From: Sedimentisphaerales bacterium
GTDB taxonomy: Bacteria > Planctomycetota > Phycisphaerae > Sedimentisphaerales > Anaerobacaceae
DNA length: 54,309 bases
Direction of reading: 5' to 3'
Assembly: GCA_016927855.1 (NCBI GenBank)
Contig: JAFGLV010000055.1
Span: 1-54,309, forward strand
The notes beneath the pieces were generated by a model that did no database searches, had not been told where the DNA came from, and saw only the letters and a list, made by a program, of their open reading frames with translations. The position numbers and the translations under genes were made by a program. Numbering within the stretch: the stretch's first letter is position 1; the number at the start of each line of letters is the position of its first letter. Of this stretch, positions 1 through 8,352 are shown piece after piece.

Positions 1-734
1 AAGGCCCACGCCAGATAGGGATTGCCGTTCTTGCCGTTGTTGTGCGTTTTCTTCTTGCCGTTCGACAAGTGTCGGGCCCGGAGGCAGCGACAGTACGAGC
101 TGTAGTCTCCCACACGCTGGAACCGCCCAATATCTCCCGTCTCCAGCATGATCGTCAACGCCAGGATCATCCCCACCCCCGGCAACGTCAACAAGCGTGC
201 ATAGGCCGGCCGCAGTTGGGCGGGCTCCAGCCCCTTCTTCTCGAACCGCCGAATCTTCTCGGTCAGCAGCTCGATCAGATCGACCTGCTCATCCGTCACG
301 AACCCCAGGCAGTCGTGATCGCCCAGCAGCTCGGCCCGCTCCTGGTCGCTGAGCTGACGCAAGGCCCGCCCGCCGAGACGCCGGCCCGTCTGCCGCTGGG
401 CCATGTTCTGCAAGCTCAAGATGATCCCCGTGCGCTGCTGGACCACCAGCGTCCGCCGACGCAACCGGTCCCGCACCGGCCGGTCCTGCTTGGGGTAGAT
501 GTAGCCGGTCGGCAGAATGTTCAGCCGGGCCAGGCGGGCCAGAAACGCCGCGGCCGTCAGATCGTCGGCCTCCTTGATGCCATCATATTGATCCATCTCC
601 GAAGGGTGGGCCAACACCACCGGCAGTTCATTCGGCAGACGTCGGCAAAACCGTTGCTTGTCCTTCTCATCGGTGATAACATACATCGCGTCGTTCGAGT
701 GCAGATCGACGCCACCGTACAGATGCTTACGCAT
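1..734 (-). CDS. IS110-family transposase (DEDD recombinase), cut by window edge and internally deleted
   Basis: Translating the minus strand from the ATG at 734 (AAAGGAGCC lies 6 nt upstream) gives MRKHLYGGVDLHSND, the RuvC-like DEDD N-terminus of IS110 transposases, and later LTLPGVGMILALTIMLETGD and LSNGKKKTHNNGKNGNPYLAW, the Transposase_20 C-terminal domain; the frame is open to base 1, so the 3' end lies outside the window. The segment between RRLPNELPVVL and AHPSEMDQYDGIKEAD is far too short. Relatives have about 45-50 further residues here, including the VESTYNWYWL block with the second catalytic acid. The join is in frame (near 612-618), so this looks like an internal deletion and the protein is probably inactive. 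Family assignment is secure; the exact deletion size is from memory of the family. Confidence 0.88.
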   Translation of the reverse strand, partial: MRKHLYGGVDLHSNDAMYVITDEKDKQRFCRRLPNELPVVLAHPSEMDQYDGIKEADDLTAAAFLARLARLNILPTGYIYPKQDRPVRDRLRRRTLVVQQRTGIILSLQNMAQRQTGRRLGGRALRQLSDQERAELLGDHDCLGFVTDEQVDLIELLTEKIRRFEKKGLEPAQLRPAYARLLTLPGVGMILALTIMLETGDIGRFQRVGDYSSYCRCLRARHLSNGKKKTHNNGKNGNPYLAWA

Positions 735-771
735 GTTCGGGCTCCTTTCTTCGAGCGTCCGCCATCCTGGC

Positions 772-831
772 GCTGCCCCGCGCAGGGCAGCTTTCAACTC
801 CCCAGTGTAGCGACCTCAGGGAAGGAACCCT
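772..831 (-). other. Hairpins upstream of the IS110 transposase; possible bridge-RNA region
   Basis: In the roughly 165 bp upstream of the transposase start, a 7-bp perfect stem (GCTGCCC/GGGCAGC, 772-778 with 785-791, 6-nt loop) and a shorter inverted repeat (AGGG/CCCT around 818-831) are visible. In IS110 elements the non-coding end upstream of the recombinase gene encodes the structured bridge RNA. That this segment is such an RNA is inference from position and two hairpins only. Confidence 0.3.
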
Positions 832-902
832 ATATGTCTATCACATCTCCAATCACCAATTATTGGTTTGACGCCGGCCTACGAGCCTAATAGTGTACCC
901 GT

Positions 903-1002
903 ATGGCGCGGCCATTGTGGAACGATCAAGAGGATAGCTTCTACTATGTGCTGAACCGGGGCAACGAGCGGCGCGCGATCTTCCGCGATGCGCAGGATTG
1001 CG
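903..1002 (+). pseudogene. N-terminal fragment of a REP-associated tyrosine (Y1) transposase, RAYT
   Basis: From the ATG at 903 the reading frame gives about 33 residues (MARPLWNDQEDSF, YYVLNRGNERRAIFRDAQD) that match the conserved start of TnpA_REP/Y1_Tnp proteins (hydrophobic x-HV-NRGN-RR-IF-DD). Homology then stops and the frame runs to a TGA at 1062-1064 without the HUH motif or the catalytic tyrosine. It is a dead remnant lying directly against the start of the next gene. RAYT proteins act on REP palindromes, which makes the palindromic repeats elsewhere in this window (about 7300, 12200 and 31925) worth linking to it. Confidence 0.65.
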
Positions 1003-1030
1003 AAGGGCGGTCAGACGGAAGGGGAGGCGT

Positions 1031-2854
1031 ATGGCGAAGGCACGAGTCATTCTCAGTGCGTTGATTGGGTCATCGTGCATCAGCACTCGGTCCTTGGCAT
1101 ACGCGCTGATCGTGGCACTGGGCGTGACCTTTGCTGCCAGTCGCATTCCGGGGGCCGCAGCGAGTTCGTCGGATCGTGCCGCGAGTGGGGAGAAGGAAGG
1201 GAAGACGCCGGACTTCGGGCCGAACGTCATGGTCTTCGATCCCACCCAGACGGATGTGCAGGAACGCGTGGACGCTGTTTTCAAGGAGCAGGAGCGCGCG
1301 CAGTTCGGGTCGGGCAGGTTCGCTCTCCTGTTCAAGCCGGGTCATTACGAGCTGAACGTCGAGGTCGGGTTCTATACGCAGGTGGCAGGTCTGGGGCGCG
1401 TTCCCGGCGACGTGACGATCGAGGGGGCCGTGCGGACCGACGCCGCCTGGATGCGCTACAACGCGACGTGCAACTTCTGGCGCAGCGTCGAGAACCTCAC
1501 GGTGACGCCGCGACGCGATGGCGGTGCGATGATGTGGGCCGTTTCGCAGGCGGCGCCGATGCGGCGGACTCACATCCGAGGCGATTTGCAGTTGTCGTCC
1601 GGTGGCTGGTCGAGCGGCGGATTCCTGGCCGACTGCAAGATCGACGGGCGCGTGGTCTCCGGCAGTCAGCAGCAGTACCTTTCGCGAAATTGCTGTTGGG
1701 ATCGCTGGTCCGGCGGCGTGTGGAACATGGTGTTCGTCGGGGTCGAGGAGCCTCCCGCAGGCAACTGGCCCAGGTCTCCCTATACCGCCATCGAGCAGAC
1801 GCCGGTCGTTCGCGAAAAGCCGTTTCTCTACGTGGACGATCGCGGCGCCTACTTCGTCTTCGTCCCTTCCCTACGCACGAACAGACGGGGCACCACCTGG
1901 GAGCACGGTAGCGCGCCGGGTGAATCGATCCCGCTGGAGCGATTCTACGTTGCTCGTGCCGATCGGGATTCCGCGGCGAGTATAAACGCCGCACTGGCAC
2001 AGGGGAAGAACCTGCTCCTGACGCCGGGTATCTACAACCTGGACGATACGATTCGGGTGGATCGGGCCGACACGGTGGTTCTCGGTCTCGGCCTGGCGAC
2101 GTTGAAGCCGACCAATGGCGGTATTGGCATGACGGTTGCCGACGTCGACGGGGTGAAATTGGCAGGGATTCTCTTCGACGCCGGGGAAGTGAATTCCCCC
2201 ATCCTGCTGGAAGTCGGCCCGCCGGGAAGCTCGCGCGATCATTCCTCCAATCCGACGTCCTGTCACGACATCTTCTGCCGCGTCGGCGGCGCCGGCGTCG
2301 GCAAGGCGACTGTCAGCGTGTCCATCAACAGCAACCATGTGATCGGCGACCATTTCTGGATCTGGCGCGCCGATCATGGTTCGGGCGTTGGCTGGGAGAC
2401 CAACACGACCCGAAACGGTCTAGTCGTTCGGGGCAATGACGTGACGATCTTCGGACTCTTCGTCGAGCACTATCACGAGTACCAGACGCTCTGGCAGGGT
2501 AACGGCGGGCGCGTGTACTTCTACCAGAACGAACTCCCGTACGATCCGCCGTCGCAAGAGCAATGGCAGCACGACGGCGTCAACGGCTGGGCCGCGTACA
2601 AGATCGATGATGCCGTGACATCGCACGAAGCGTGGGGCCTGGGTTCCTACTGCACCTTCCACAACAGCCAGACGGTGAGCGCGACCCGCTCATTTGAAGC
2701 GCCTGTGAGTCCCGGCGTCAGGCTGCATCATCTGGTAACGGTCTCCTTGGGCGGCCGAGGCGTCATAAGTCACGTGATAAACGACAGCGGCGGCCCCTCG
2801 GATAGGCGCAACAATGTCGCCAAGGTCACCGACTTCCCTGAAGACGGCCAATAG
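1031..2854 (+). CDS. Secreted right-handed beta-helix (pectate-lyase-like) protein, 607 aa
   Basis: The ATG at 1031 has GGGGAGG 5 nt upstream; an upstream TTG at 998 lies inside the transposase remnant and is unlikely. A signal-peptide-like hydrophobic stretch (SLAYALIVALGVTFAASRIPGA region) precedes a mature domain beginning near FGPNVMVFDPTQ. Landmarks LLFKPGHYELNVEVGFYTQV, NATCNFWRSVENL, AQGKNLLLTPGIYNL, LWIWRADHGSGVGW and FVEHYHEYQTLW belong to a family of secreted beta-helix proteins that is often mislabelled adenylyl cyclase in actinobacteria. The fold points to polysaccharide binding or cleavage. Substrate and catalytic residues cannot be named from sequence. The neighbour on the other strand is a GH30 glycosidase, consistent with a carbohydrate role. 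Confidence 0.75.
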   Translation: MAKARVILSALIGSSCISTRSLAYALIVALGVTFAASRIPGAAASSSDRAASGEKEGKTPDFGPNVMVFDPTQTDVQERVDAVFKEQERAQFGSGRFALLFKPGHYELNVEVGFYTQVAGLGRVPGDVTIEGAVRTDAAWMRYNATCNFWRSVENLTVTPRRDGGAMMWAVSQAAPMRRTHIRGDLQLSSGGWSSGGFLADCKIDGRVVSGSQQQYLSRNCCWDRWSGGVWNMVFVGVEEPPAGNWPRSPYTAIEQTPVVREKPFLYVDDRGAYFVFVPSLRTNRRGTTWEHGSAPGESIPLERFYVARADRDSAASINAALAQGKNLLLTPGIYNLDDTIRVDRADTVVLGLGLATLKPTNGGIGMTVADVDGVKLAGILFDAGEVNSPILLEVGPPGSSRDHSSNPTSCHDIFCRVGGAGVGKATVSVSINSNHVIGDHFWIWRADHGSGVGWETNTTRNGLVVRGNDVTIFGLFVEHYHEYQTLWQGNGGRVYFYQNELPYDPPSQEQWQHDGVNGWAAYKIDDAVTSHEAWGLGSYCTFHNSQTVSATRSFEAPVSPGVRLHHLVTVSLGGRGVISHVINDSGGPSDRRNNVAKVTDFPEDGQ

Positions 2855-2922
2855 GATCTCCGCGCCGAATCGAGGGCGCGCGGCGCGAAATCCGTCGTGC
2901 AAGTGGACAGGCACGGTCACGT

Positions 2923-4356
2923 TCACAGCACCATCGTGATGAGGGCTTGGGCCGGGGCGCGGTATTTCAGCGTTTTGCCCTGCACCCAGACCTGAAACAG
3001 TTGTTCGCTGGTCGCCAGGTTCAGCACCACCACGGCCACTTCGCCGTCCGGATTGACAAAAGCGGTCGCGAGGAAGTCGTCGCTGTTGGATGTGCAGGCA
3101 ATCCGCTTGGCGCCCGGCTTGATGAATCGAGAGAAGTGCCCGAAGTAGTAATGTGGCGGATTGAAGCTGAGCTCTCCCGTGCGCGTATCGAAGGTCACGA
3201 TGCTGGACCCCCGGCCCGTACCGCCGGCGTGGCGGGGACCGCGGTTCTCATCGAGCACCAGGTTCCAGAACACCCAGCCGTTGGCCCAATTGTTCAAATC
3301 CAGGATCATATTCTTGGCGAGATTGACGGCGGTGCGCCAGTCGCCTCTCATGCCGGCCTCCGTATAGAGGAGTTTCTTGTCCGGAAATGCGTCGTGGACC
3401 ATGCGGACGTTGTCAAAATGGTCTCCGATGTACCAGTGAAACCCCATTCCCCAGACGTACTTCGAGGCCTCCGGATCGTCGTACACGACTTCGGCACGCT
3501 GGTACATGATGCCGCGGTTATGGTCCCAGATCATGAGCTTGACATCCGCCAGACCGTGCTTGTGCAGGGTCGGTCCCAGGTAGTCGCGCACGAAATTGCG
3601 TTCTTCCGCGGCGGTGAAAATGCACGATTCCCAGACCTGCACCGCCATCGCCTCATTTTGCACGGTCAAGCCCCAGATGGGGATTCCCTCGTTCTCATAG
3701 GCCTGGACGTATTTGACGAAGTAGTCCGCCCAGGTCTGGAAATACTCCGGCTTGAGCTTTCCGCCGTAGAGCATGTTGTTGTTGGTCTTCATCCACGCGG
3801 GCGGACTCCAGGGGGAGGCAAAGAGCTTGAGGTTGCCCCGCGCGGTTTTCAGGGCCCTCTGAATGAAGTCGATCCGGTACTTGCGATCGTGGTCGATCGT
3901 GAAGTGTTCGAGGTTCTTATCGTCCGGCACGGTCGCGTACGTGTATGGTTCGTCGGAGTAGTCACAACTGTGAATGGTCGTGCGGCACAGCGTGTAACCA
4001 TTGCCTCTTTCCGGGTCGAAGCAAGCCGTCAGGAACTCCTCCTGCCTATCGCGTGGCATCTTGCCGAAATTGATGGCGGCGGCGTCCGTAAAGGCACCCC
4101 CGAAGCCTTCGATCGTCTGGAAAGTCTTGTCGACGTCGATCATGATGGTGGGGTAGTTCTCATCGGGTTGATCCAGGGGCTCGAACGCGCGGAACCCGAA
4201 ATTGGTCAGCCGGTTGGGTGTGTCTTCCGCGGTCATATGGATCTCCGCGGTCTTGAAGTCCTTTTCCTGGGCATGCAGCGCAGAGGAAGACAGGCAAAAC
4301 CAGACGCCGACCAGAGACAGCCCCACGAGACTCGCATTCGTCCTTGATCCTTTCAT
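2923..4356 (-). CDS. Glycoside hydrolase family 30 enzyme, secreted, 477 aa
   Basis: GH30 enzymes are retaining beta-glycosidases (glucosylceramidase, beta-1,6-glucanase or xylanase types). The start at 4356 is chosen because GGAGG sits 6 nt upstream and it begins an N-terminal signal peptide (MKGSRTNASLVGLSLVGVWF, cleavage near ALHAQ). GFGGAFTDAAA opens the TIM barrel; WGLTVQNEA carries the acid/base Glu (about E235) and LLYTEAGM the nucleophile Glu (about E333). FASPWSPPAWMKTN and the C-terminal beta-domain (GELSFNPPHYYFGHFSRFI) are also typical. Length fits the family. A beta-glucosidase-like activity is the best guess; the exact substrate is open. It is transcribed alone from the promoter at 4410-4438, toward the convergent beta-helix gene. 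Confidence 0.9.
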   Translation of the reverse strand: MKGSRTNASLVGLSLVGVWFCLSSSALHAQEKDFKTAEIHMTAEDTPNRLTNFGFRAFEPLDQPDENYPTIMIDVDKTFQTIEGFGGAFTDAAAINFGKMPRDRQEEFLTACFDPERGNGYTLCRTTIHSCDYSDEPYTYATVPDDKNLEHFTIDHDRKYRIDFIQRALKTARGNLKLFASPWSPPAWMKTNNNMLYGGKLKPEYFQTWADYFVKYVQAYENEGIPIWGLTVQNEAMAVQVWESCIFTAAEERNFVRDYLGPTLHKHGLADVKLMIWDHNRGIMYQRAEVVYDDPEASKYVWGMGFHWYIGDHFDNVRMVHDAFPDKKLLYTEAGMRGDWRTAVNLAKNMILDLNNWANGWVFWNLVLDENRGPRHAGGTGRGSSIVTFDTRTGELSFNPPHYYFGHFSRFIKPGAKRIACTSNSDDFLATAFVNPDGEVAVVVLNLATSEQLFQVWVQGKTLKYRAPAQALITMVL

Positions 4357-4409
4357 AAGACACCTCCAAGAATGAGCCACATCTCTTGTTTCTGCCGCAG
4401 ACGATAACG

Positions 4410-4438
4410 AGTATATTATCCAACGGTCATCGCGTAAA
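4410..4438 (-). promoter_or_regulatory. Sigma70-type promoter for the GH30 gene
   Basis: On the minus strand TTTACG (4433-4438), a 17-bp spacer and TATACT (4410-4415) precede the GH30 start by about 50 bp. The -35 element lies at the edge of the ADP-ribosylglycohydrolase remnant. Confidence 0.6.
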
Positions 4439-4627
4439 GCCAGCCGCTTCAACGGCGCCACGCGTGACCGTAACGGCTTTGAGCTGAATGCCGTCGGCGT
4501 CATCGCGGCGCTGCTCCATGGCCAAAGCGACTACGTCAAGACCGCGATGGCGGCCTTCAATTTCGGCTGGGACGCCGACAACAACGCGGCGACCGCCTGT
4601 ACGATCACCGGTGTGCTGAAGGGATAG
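4433..4627 (+). pseudogene. C-terminal remnant of an ADP-ribosylglycohydrolase
   Basis: The plus-strand frame ending at the TAG at 4625-4627 reads GFELNAVGVIAALLHGQSD, then AAFNFGWDADNNAATACTI and TGVLKG. The GWDADNNAAT motif is the C-terminal metal-binding segment of ADP-ribosylglycohydrolases. Only about 60 residues remain, there is no start or N-terminal domain, and the 5' boundary coincides with the GH30 promoter. It is not a copy of the intact gene at 21942, whose equivalent motif is GQDSDCNPSSAAG. Confidence 0.7.
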
Positions 4628-4643
4628 CTATTACGAGGCAGAG

Positions 4644-5444
4644 ATGATGGAGTTTGCGGAGATCACCGACGAGACGGCACCGGCGTTCTTCAGTTGTCTG
4701 CACCTTGAAGAACCGCAAGACCCGGAATCGACGATTTCCGGCAGGCAGTGGTACGCGGCGCACAAGGACAAGGGCTATCGAGCCAAGGTGCTCACCGTGG
4801 ACGGCTCCGTCGTCGGCAAGTGCCACTACGGACCGATCGAGATATCACCGCTCGAAGGCAAGAACACGACGGTGATATTCTGCCTCTGCGTGCACCCGTA
4901 TGAGTACCCGCCGGGCGACCATCGCGACAAGGGATACGGGCGCTTCATGCTGGAGGCCGTGGAGAAAGACGCGCGAGATGCCGGCGTACAAGCGGTGGCC
5001 GCGTGGGCGATGGACTGGCACTGGAACCCGGTGTCGTTCTACCTGCACGCCGGCTACACCGAGGTGGACCGAGAGGACAAGGTGGTGGCCGTCTGGAAGC
5101 CGTTTGCGGCCGGCGCTGAGCCGCCGCGGATTCTGCGTCTTCCCAGCTTGCCACCTGCCCGGGCCGATCGCGTCACCGTGCTCGTCGCGGACAATCCCTG
5201 GTGCGACGGCTTTGACAAGAAGCGAGTCGCCCGGGAAGCGGTGGAGGGTCTGGAGGACATCGTAGACTACATCGAAGTCGCGCCGCCTTATGACGGGCGC
5301 ATGATCCACCTGGGAAGGGTGGGCGGCGTCTACCTGGACGGCGAACCGTACCGGCCCTACGAACTGATTGGGGCCAGTTCGGAACTGCGCCGCTGCATCA
5401 TGGAGCGGTCCGAGCGGAAGCGCCTGGGGTCCGAGCGGAAGTAG
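4644..5444 (+). CDS. GNAT-family N-acetyltransferase with C-terminal extension, 266 aa
   Basis: The first half (about residues 40-155) carries the GNAT fold: beta4 (VIFCLCVHPYEYPPG), the acetyl-CoA loop RDKGYGRFMLEAVEKDA with the Q/RxxGxG/A-type signature, and AMDWHWNPVSFYLHAGYTEV as motif B. About 110 further residues (from PPRILRLPSLPP) contain a segment resembling thioredoxin-like edges (VLVADNPWCDGFDKKRVAREA), which is common in GNAT proteins of this type and may bind the substrate. The ATG at 4644 is followed immediately by a second ATG at 4647; GAGGCAGAG lies upstream. Acceptor unknown. It begins 16 bp after the dead ADP-ribosylglycohydrolase fragment, so it may rely on an older promoter upstream. 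Confidence 0.82.
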   Translation: MMEFAEITDETAPAFFSCLHLEEPQDPESTISGRQWYAAHKDKGYRAKVLTVDGSVVGKCHYGPIEISPLEGKNTTVIFCLCVHPYEYPPGDHRDKGYGRFMLEAVEKDARDAGVQAVAAWAMDWHWNPVSFYLHAGYTEVDREDKVVAVWKPFAAGAEPPRILRLPSLPPARADRVTVLVADNPWCDGFDKKRVAREAVEGLEDIVDYIEVAPPYDGRMIHLGRVGGVYLDGEPYRPYELIGASSELRRCIMERSERKRLGSERK

Positions 5445-5577
5445 CTGACCGGCAGCGGCTCATGAGGCCTGGGCGGCGCGCCGGACCCTCGGGGCGGCCG
5501 GGGGCCTGGGGGGCTGCGGCGGGGCTAAATGAACTTGCGTGCATGTGATGCCATCAGCACCTGAACGAACAAGGAAT

Positions 5578-5675
5578 TGTCATGCTGAACGCAGTGAAGC
5601 ATCTGGCTTCCGACTGGAATTGACCGTCATTCTCGAACTGAGCCCAGATCCTTCGCCTTTGGCTCAGGATGACAA
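5578..5675. repeat. Palindromic intergenic repeat, TTGTCAT...ATGACAA type (copy 1 of 3)
   Basis: About 98 bp bounded by TTGTCATGCTGAAC and its near-inverse ending GCTCAGGATGACAA. Similar ends bound copies at 12560-12685 and 27094-27199. It is non-coding and sits between the 3' ends of two convergent genes. Confidence 0.6.
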
Positions 5676-5714
5676 ACGCGTCGCAGTGCCGGCATCATGT
5701 CGACGCAAGTTCAC

Positions 5715-7109
5715 TCAGATGATCTCGCCGTAGGAGGACGCGTCGTACATCAGCACCAGCTCCGGGACGAAGCCGGCGGGCAGGTCGTCGAGGCCCGAGC
5801 GGTTGAAGTAGAGATCGCTGTTGCCGCTGAGGCTCATCTCGGTGTCGGCGTAGTTGATGATGGAGCCGTTGATGGTGCCGCCGGCGTTGCCGAAGAACTC
5901 GATGCCGTTGGCGGCGATGGCGCCGCAGAGCGCGTCGAAGCTGCCGCCGAACGATACAGCGAAACCGGGTGCGATGATGAACGTGCCGATCTGCTCGTGC
6001 AGTCCCTCGTACTGGGACTCGGCGGGCAGGTCCGAGACGGGCCAGCTATTGACGTTGCCCTGGAAGACGATCTGGTTGGTCCCGGAGTCATCGGTCTGGT
6101 CTCCGTCGCCGACGATGATGCCGGTGACGTCGGTGGTCGCGGTGAAGACCACCACGTTCGGCGACTCGATGTAGATCACGCCCTTGAGGGTGGCGTGGCC
6201 GGAGAAGGTCGGGTTTAGATCGGCGGGGATGCGGATGTTCTCGAAGGTCGCGTCCGCACTCGTGTCCGTGTTGGGATCGAGGACGGTGTTTACGTAGGTC
6301 TCGAAGTGTTCGGGCACCATCTCCGGGAACTCCGTAGCCGGAACGTCGTAAGTGACGTAAGGCAGCTGGATGGCCTCTTCGCCAGTAGCACCGCCGATGC
6401 CGGCATGGCCGCCCTGCAGATCGACGCAGGCTAGGCCGTTGACGATCTTCACGGTGCCGGCGATGTGCGAGTTGCCTTGGATCGTCAGCGCCAGCAGGTC
6501 GTTGAGACTCTCGATGTAGGCGTTCGACTCGACCGTGAGGTTGACGCCCTCCAGCTCGATATTGCCTTGCAGGGAGACGGGACCTTTGGAGGCGACGCCG
6601 AAGTCGAAGACGGTGTTGGCGCGCGTGCCGAAGACGTAGTGGGAGCGGATCGTGCGATCGAGCGACTTGTAATGGCCCGTGACGTCGAGCTGGATGCTGT
6701 TGCAGTCGATGGCAGTCAGCGCTGCCGAGAAGCTCTCTCCGCGCGATGCACTGAGCGGGACGTCGGAGATCGTGATCGTCGTGCCGCTGTAGGTGGTGGC
6801 GACGTTGGTGACGCCGGCGGCGTTCAACTCGTTTTGCAGCGCCGTCGCCACCTGGGCGAAGCGCGCGTCGGGCTCGGTCGTGCCGGAGATCGAGACCTTG
6901 CTCATCCAGTAGCGAATGACTTCCAGTCCCGATTCGGCGCAGGCGCGCGTCGTTTGGAGCCGGCGGTGATTTTCGGCCATTTGCACGTTGGTGCCTGACA
7001 TCGTCGCCAGGGCGGTTGCCAGCGCTGAGAAAACCACAATGAACACTAGAGAGACGATTAGCGCGGAGCCACCGGCATGGGGGTGAATGCTACCCTTGGA
7101 CCGTTTCAT
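5715..7109 (-). CDS. PilX-like type IV pilus assembly / minor-pilin-like protein, 464 aa
   Basis: The N-terminus (MKRSKGSIHPHAGGSALIVS followed by LVFIVVFSALATALATMSGT) is the PilX_N pattern: a short basic leader, one long hydrophobic helix, then QMAENHRRLQTTRACAESGL, where planctomycete relatives show the same N-AE-G helix. The rest is a long beta-rich exported domain with repeating valine/glycine/asparagine strands (VSLQGNIELEGVNL, FQGNVNSWP, FFGNAGGTING), probably a beta-helix. The ATG at 7109 is preferred to a TTG at 7139; GAGGG lies 5 nt upstream and a strong promoter is 60 bp further. No pilin genes adjoin it, so its pilus or secretion partner is elsewhere. Confidence 0.75.
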   Translation of the reverse strand: MKRSKGSIHPHAGGSALIVSLVFIVVFSALATALATMSGTNVQMAENHRRLQTTRACAESGLEVIRYWMSKVSISGTTEPDARFAQVATALQNELNAAGVTNVATTYSGTTITISDVPLSASRGESFSAALTAIDCNSIQLDVTGHYKSLDRTIRSHYVFGTRANTVFDFGVASKGPVSLQGNIELEGVNLTVESNAYIESLNDLLALTIQGNSHIAGTVKIVNGLACVDLQGGHAGIGGATGEEAIQLPYVTYDVPATEFPEMVPEHFETYVNTVLDPNTDTSADATFENIRIPADLNPTFSGHATLKGVIYIESPNVVVFTATTDVTGIIVGDGDQTDDSGTNQIVFQGNVNSWPVSDLPAESQYEGLHEQIGTFIIAPGFAVSFGGSFDALCGAIAANGIEFFGNAGGTINGSIINYADTEMSLSGNSDLYFNRSGLDDLPAGFVPELVLMYDASSYGEII

Positions 7110-7172
7110 GTTACCCTCGGTTGTGTTGCGGTGCGACAAGCGAAGTTGCCATAACCTTCAAAAACCCTCTAA

Positions 7173-7201
7173 AGTATAGGGCATACACGGGCAGATGCCA
7201 A
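7173..7201 (-). promoter_or_regulatory. Sigma70-type promoter for the PilX-like gene
   Basis: Minus-strand TTGGCA (7196-7201), 17-bp spacer, TATACT (7173-7178). The predicted start site near 7166 leaves a leader of about 57 nt. Confidence 0.7.
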
Positions 7202-7299
7202 AAAGCCAATGGCTAAAATCGGGTCTGTCGGGCCGAGTGACGCGGCCGAGTAACCAGGTAGTACCCTGACGACGCTAAGAAGGTTTGCATCAAGCCGCG

Positions 7300-7436
7300 G
7301 CCATCGTTTGGCGGTTGCGCCGCTCGGTTCCCCTCGACTTTGCTCGGGGCAGGCTACCGGATGCATCGGGCGGCGCCGCTGCACGCCACGCGCAACCCAA
7401 ACGAGCATCGCAACCGCGACCGACCAACGTATCCCC
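7300..7436. repeat. REP-like dispersed palindromic repeat, copy A
   Basis: Contains GGCGCCGCTGCACGCCA (7373-7389) followed by CGCAACCCAAACG and CGCAACCGCGACCGACC. The block 7373-7430 aligns over about 58 bp with copy B at 31973-32030. The left part (GGTTGCGCCGCTCGGTTC) is the rough inverse of the right part. Together with the promoter it fills the 7110-7488 gap; nothing coding is seen. Confidence 0.5.
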
Positions 7437-7488
7437 CGATTCCACCCACAATCTCAAGGTAGTGAGAATGCCAGCCGGTGCGGAAAGA

Positions 7489-8352
7489 CTATCGGGCGTT
7501 TTCGCGCTCGGCGAAGTAGGAGCTGCGTGCGAAGGGAGCGGACTGGACCCAGGCGAAGCCGACTTCCAGAGCTTTGTCTTTCCACCAGGCAAACTTCTCG
7601 GGCCGGACGTATTCGACGACTTCCAGCGAGTCCTGGGAAGGCCGCAGGTACTGGCCGATCGTGATGCGATCGCAGCCGACCCGACGCAGGTCCTGTAACA
7701 CCCGCGTGACTTCGGCGTCCGTCTCGCCGAGGCCGAGCATGATCGACGACTTGGTGGGCACGTCGCCGTACCGGGACTTGGCCATCTCCAGCAGACGCAG
7801 CGAGAGCGCATAGTCCCCGCCGCTGCGGGCTTTGGGGTAGAGCGACGGCACGGTCTCGACGTTGTGAGCGAACACGAACGGCAAAGCCTCGGCCAGGATG
7901 TCCAGCGCTTCGGTCTGGCAGCCCTTGAAGTCAGGAGTCAGGATTTCGAAGCGCATGGAAGGCTGCTGCCGCCTGACCTCGAGGATGCAATCGCGAAAGT
8001 GGGCCGCGCCGCCATCGGGCAGATCGTCGCGGTCGACGCTGGTGACGACCAGGTACTTGAGGTTCATTTCGCGCGCCATTTGCGCCAGGCGTGCGGGCTC
8101 GGTCGGGTCCGGCGGTTCGGGCTTGCCGGCGCCCACCGAGCAGAACTTGCAGTTGCGCGTGCAGACGTTGCCTAGGATCAGCACCGTCGCCGTGCCGCGC
8201 CCCCAGCACTCGCCTTTGTTGGGGCAGTTCGCGTCCGTGCAGATCGTTGCCAGTCCCAACGCGTCGAGCGTCTGCTGGGTGTGCTGAAACCTGTGCCCGG
8301 CCGGCCAGGGCCGCCTCAGCCAGGGGGGCAATCGTCTCGCGGTCTTGCTCAT
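7489..8352 (-). CDS. lipA: Lipoyl synthase LipA (radical SAM), 287 aa
   Basis: LipA inserts two sulfurs into protein-bound octanoyl groups. The auxiliary [4Fe-4S] cluster motif is C38-x4-C43-x5-C49 (CTDANCPNKGEC) and the radical-SAM cluster motif is C64-x3-C68-x2-C71 (CTRNCKFC). The downstream motif VVTSVDRDDLPDGG, the NVETVPSLY block and the C-terminal RSSYF, whose serine ligates the auxiliary cluster, are all present. Length is normal. The ATG overlaps the stop of lipB by 4 bp, implying translational coupling in an lpd-lipB-lipA operon. Cytoplasmic. Confidence 0.97.
   Translation of the reverse strand: MSKTARRLPPWLRRPWPAGHRFQHTQQTLDALGLATICTDANCPNKGECWGRGTATVLILGNVCTRNCKFCSVGAGKPEPPDPTEPARLAQMAREMNLKYLVVTSVDRDDLPDGGAAHFRDCILEVRRQQPSMRFEILTPDFKGCQTEALDILAEALPFVFAHNVETVPSLYPKARSGGDYALSLRLLEMAKSRYGDVPTKSSIMLGLGETDAEVTRVLQDLRRVGCDRITIGQYLRPSQDSLEVVEYVRPEKFAWWKDKALEVGFAWVQSAPFARSSYFAERENAR

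Noticed and set aside
42..890. Long plus-strand open frame at the left edge
   Set aside because: It is the antisense of the IS110 transposase; the minus-strand translation shows clear family motifs.
998..1030. Upstream TTG start for the beta-helix gene
   Set aside because: It lies inside the transposase remnant, and the ATG at 1031 has a good ribosome site and signal peptide.
1031..2854. Adenylyl cyclase annotation
   Set aside because: That label is attached to related proteins by error; the visible pattern is a secreted beta-helix with no cyclase motif.
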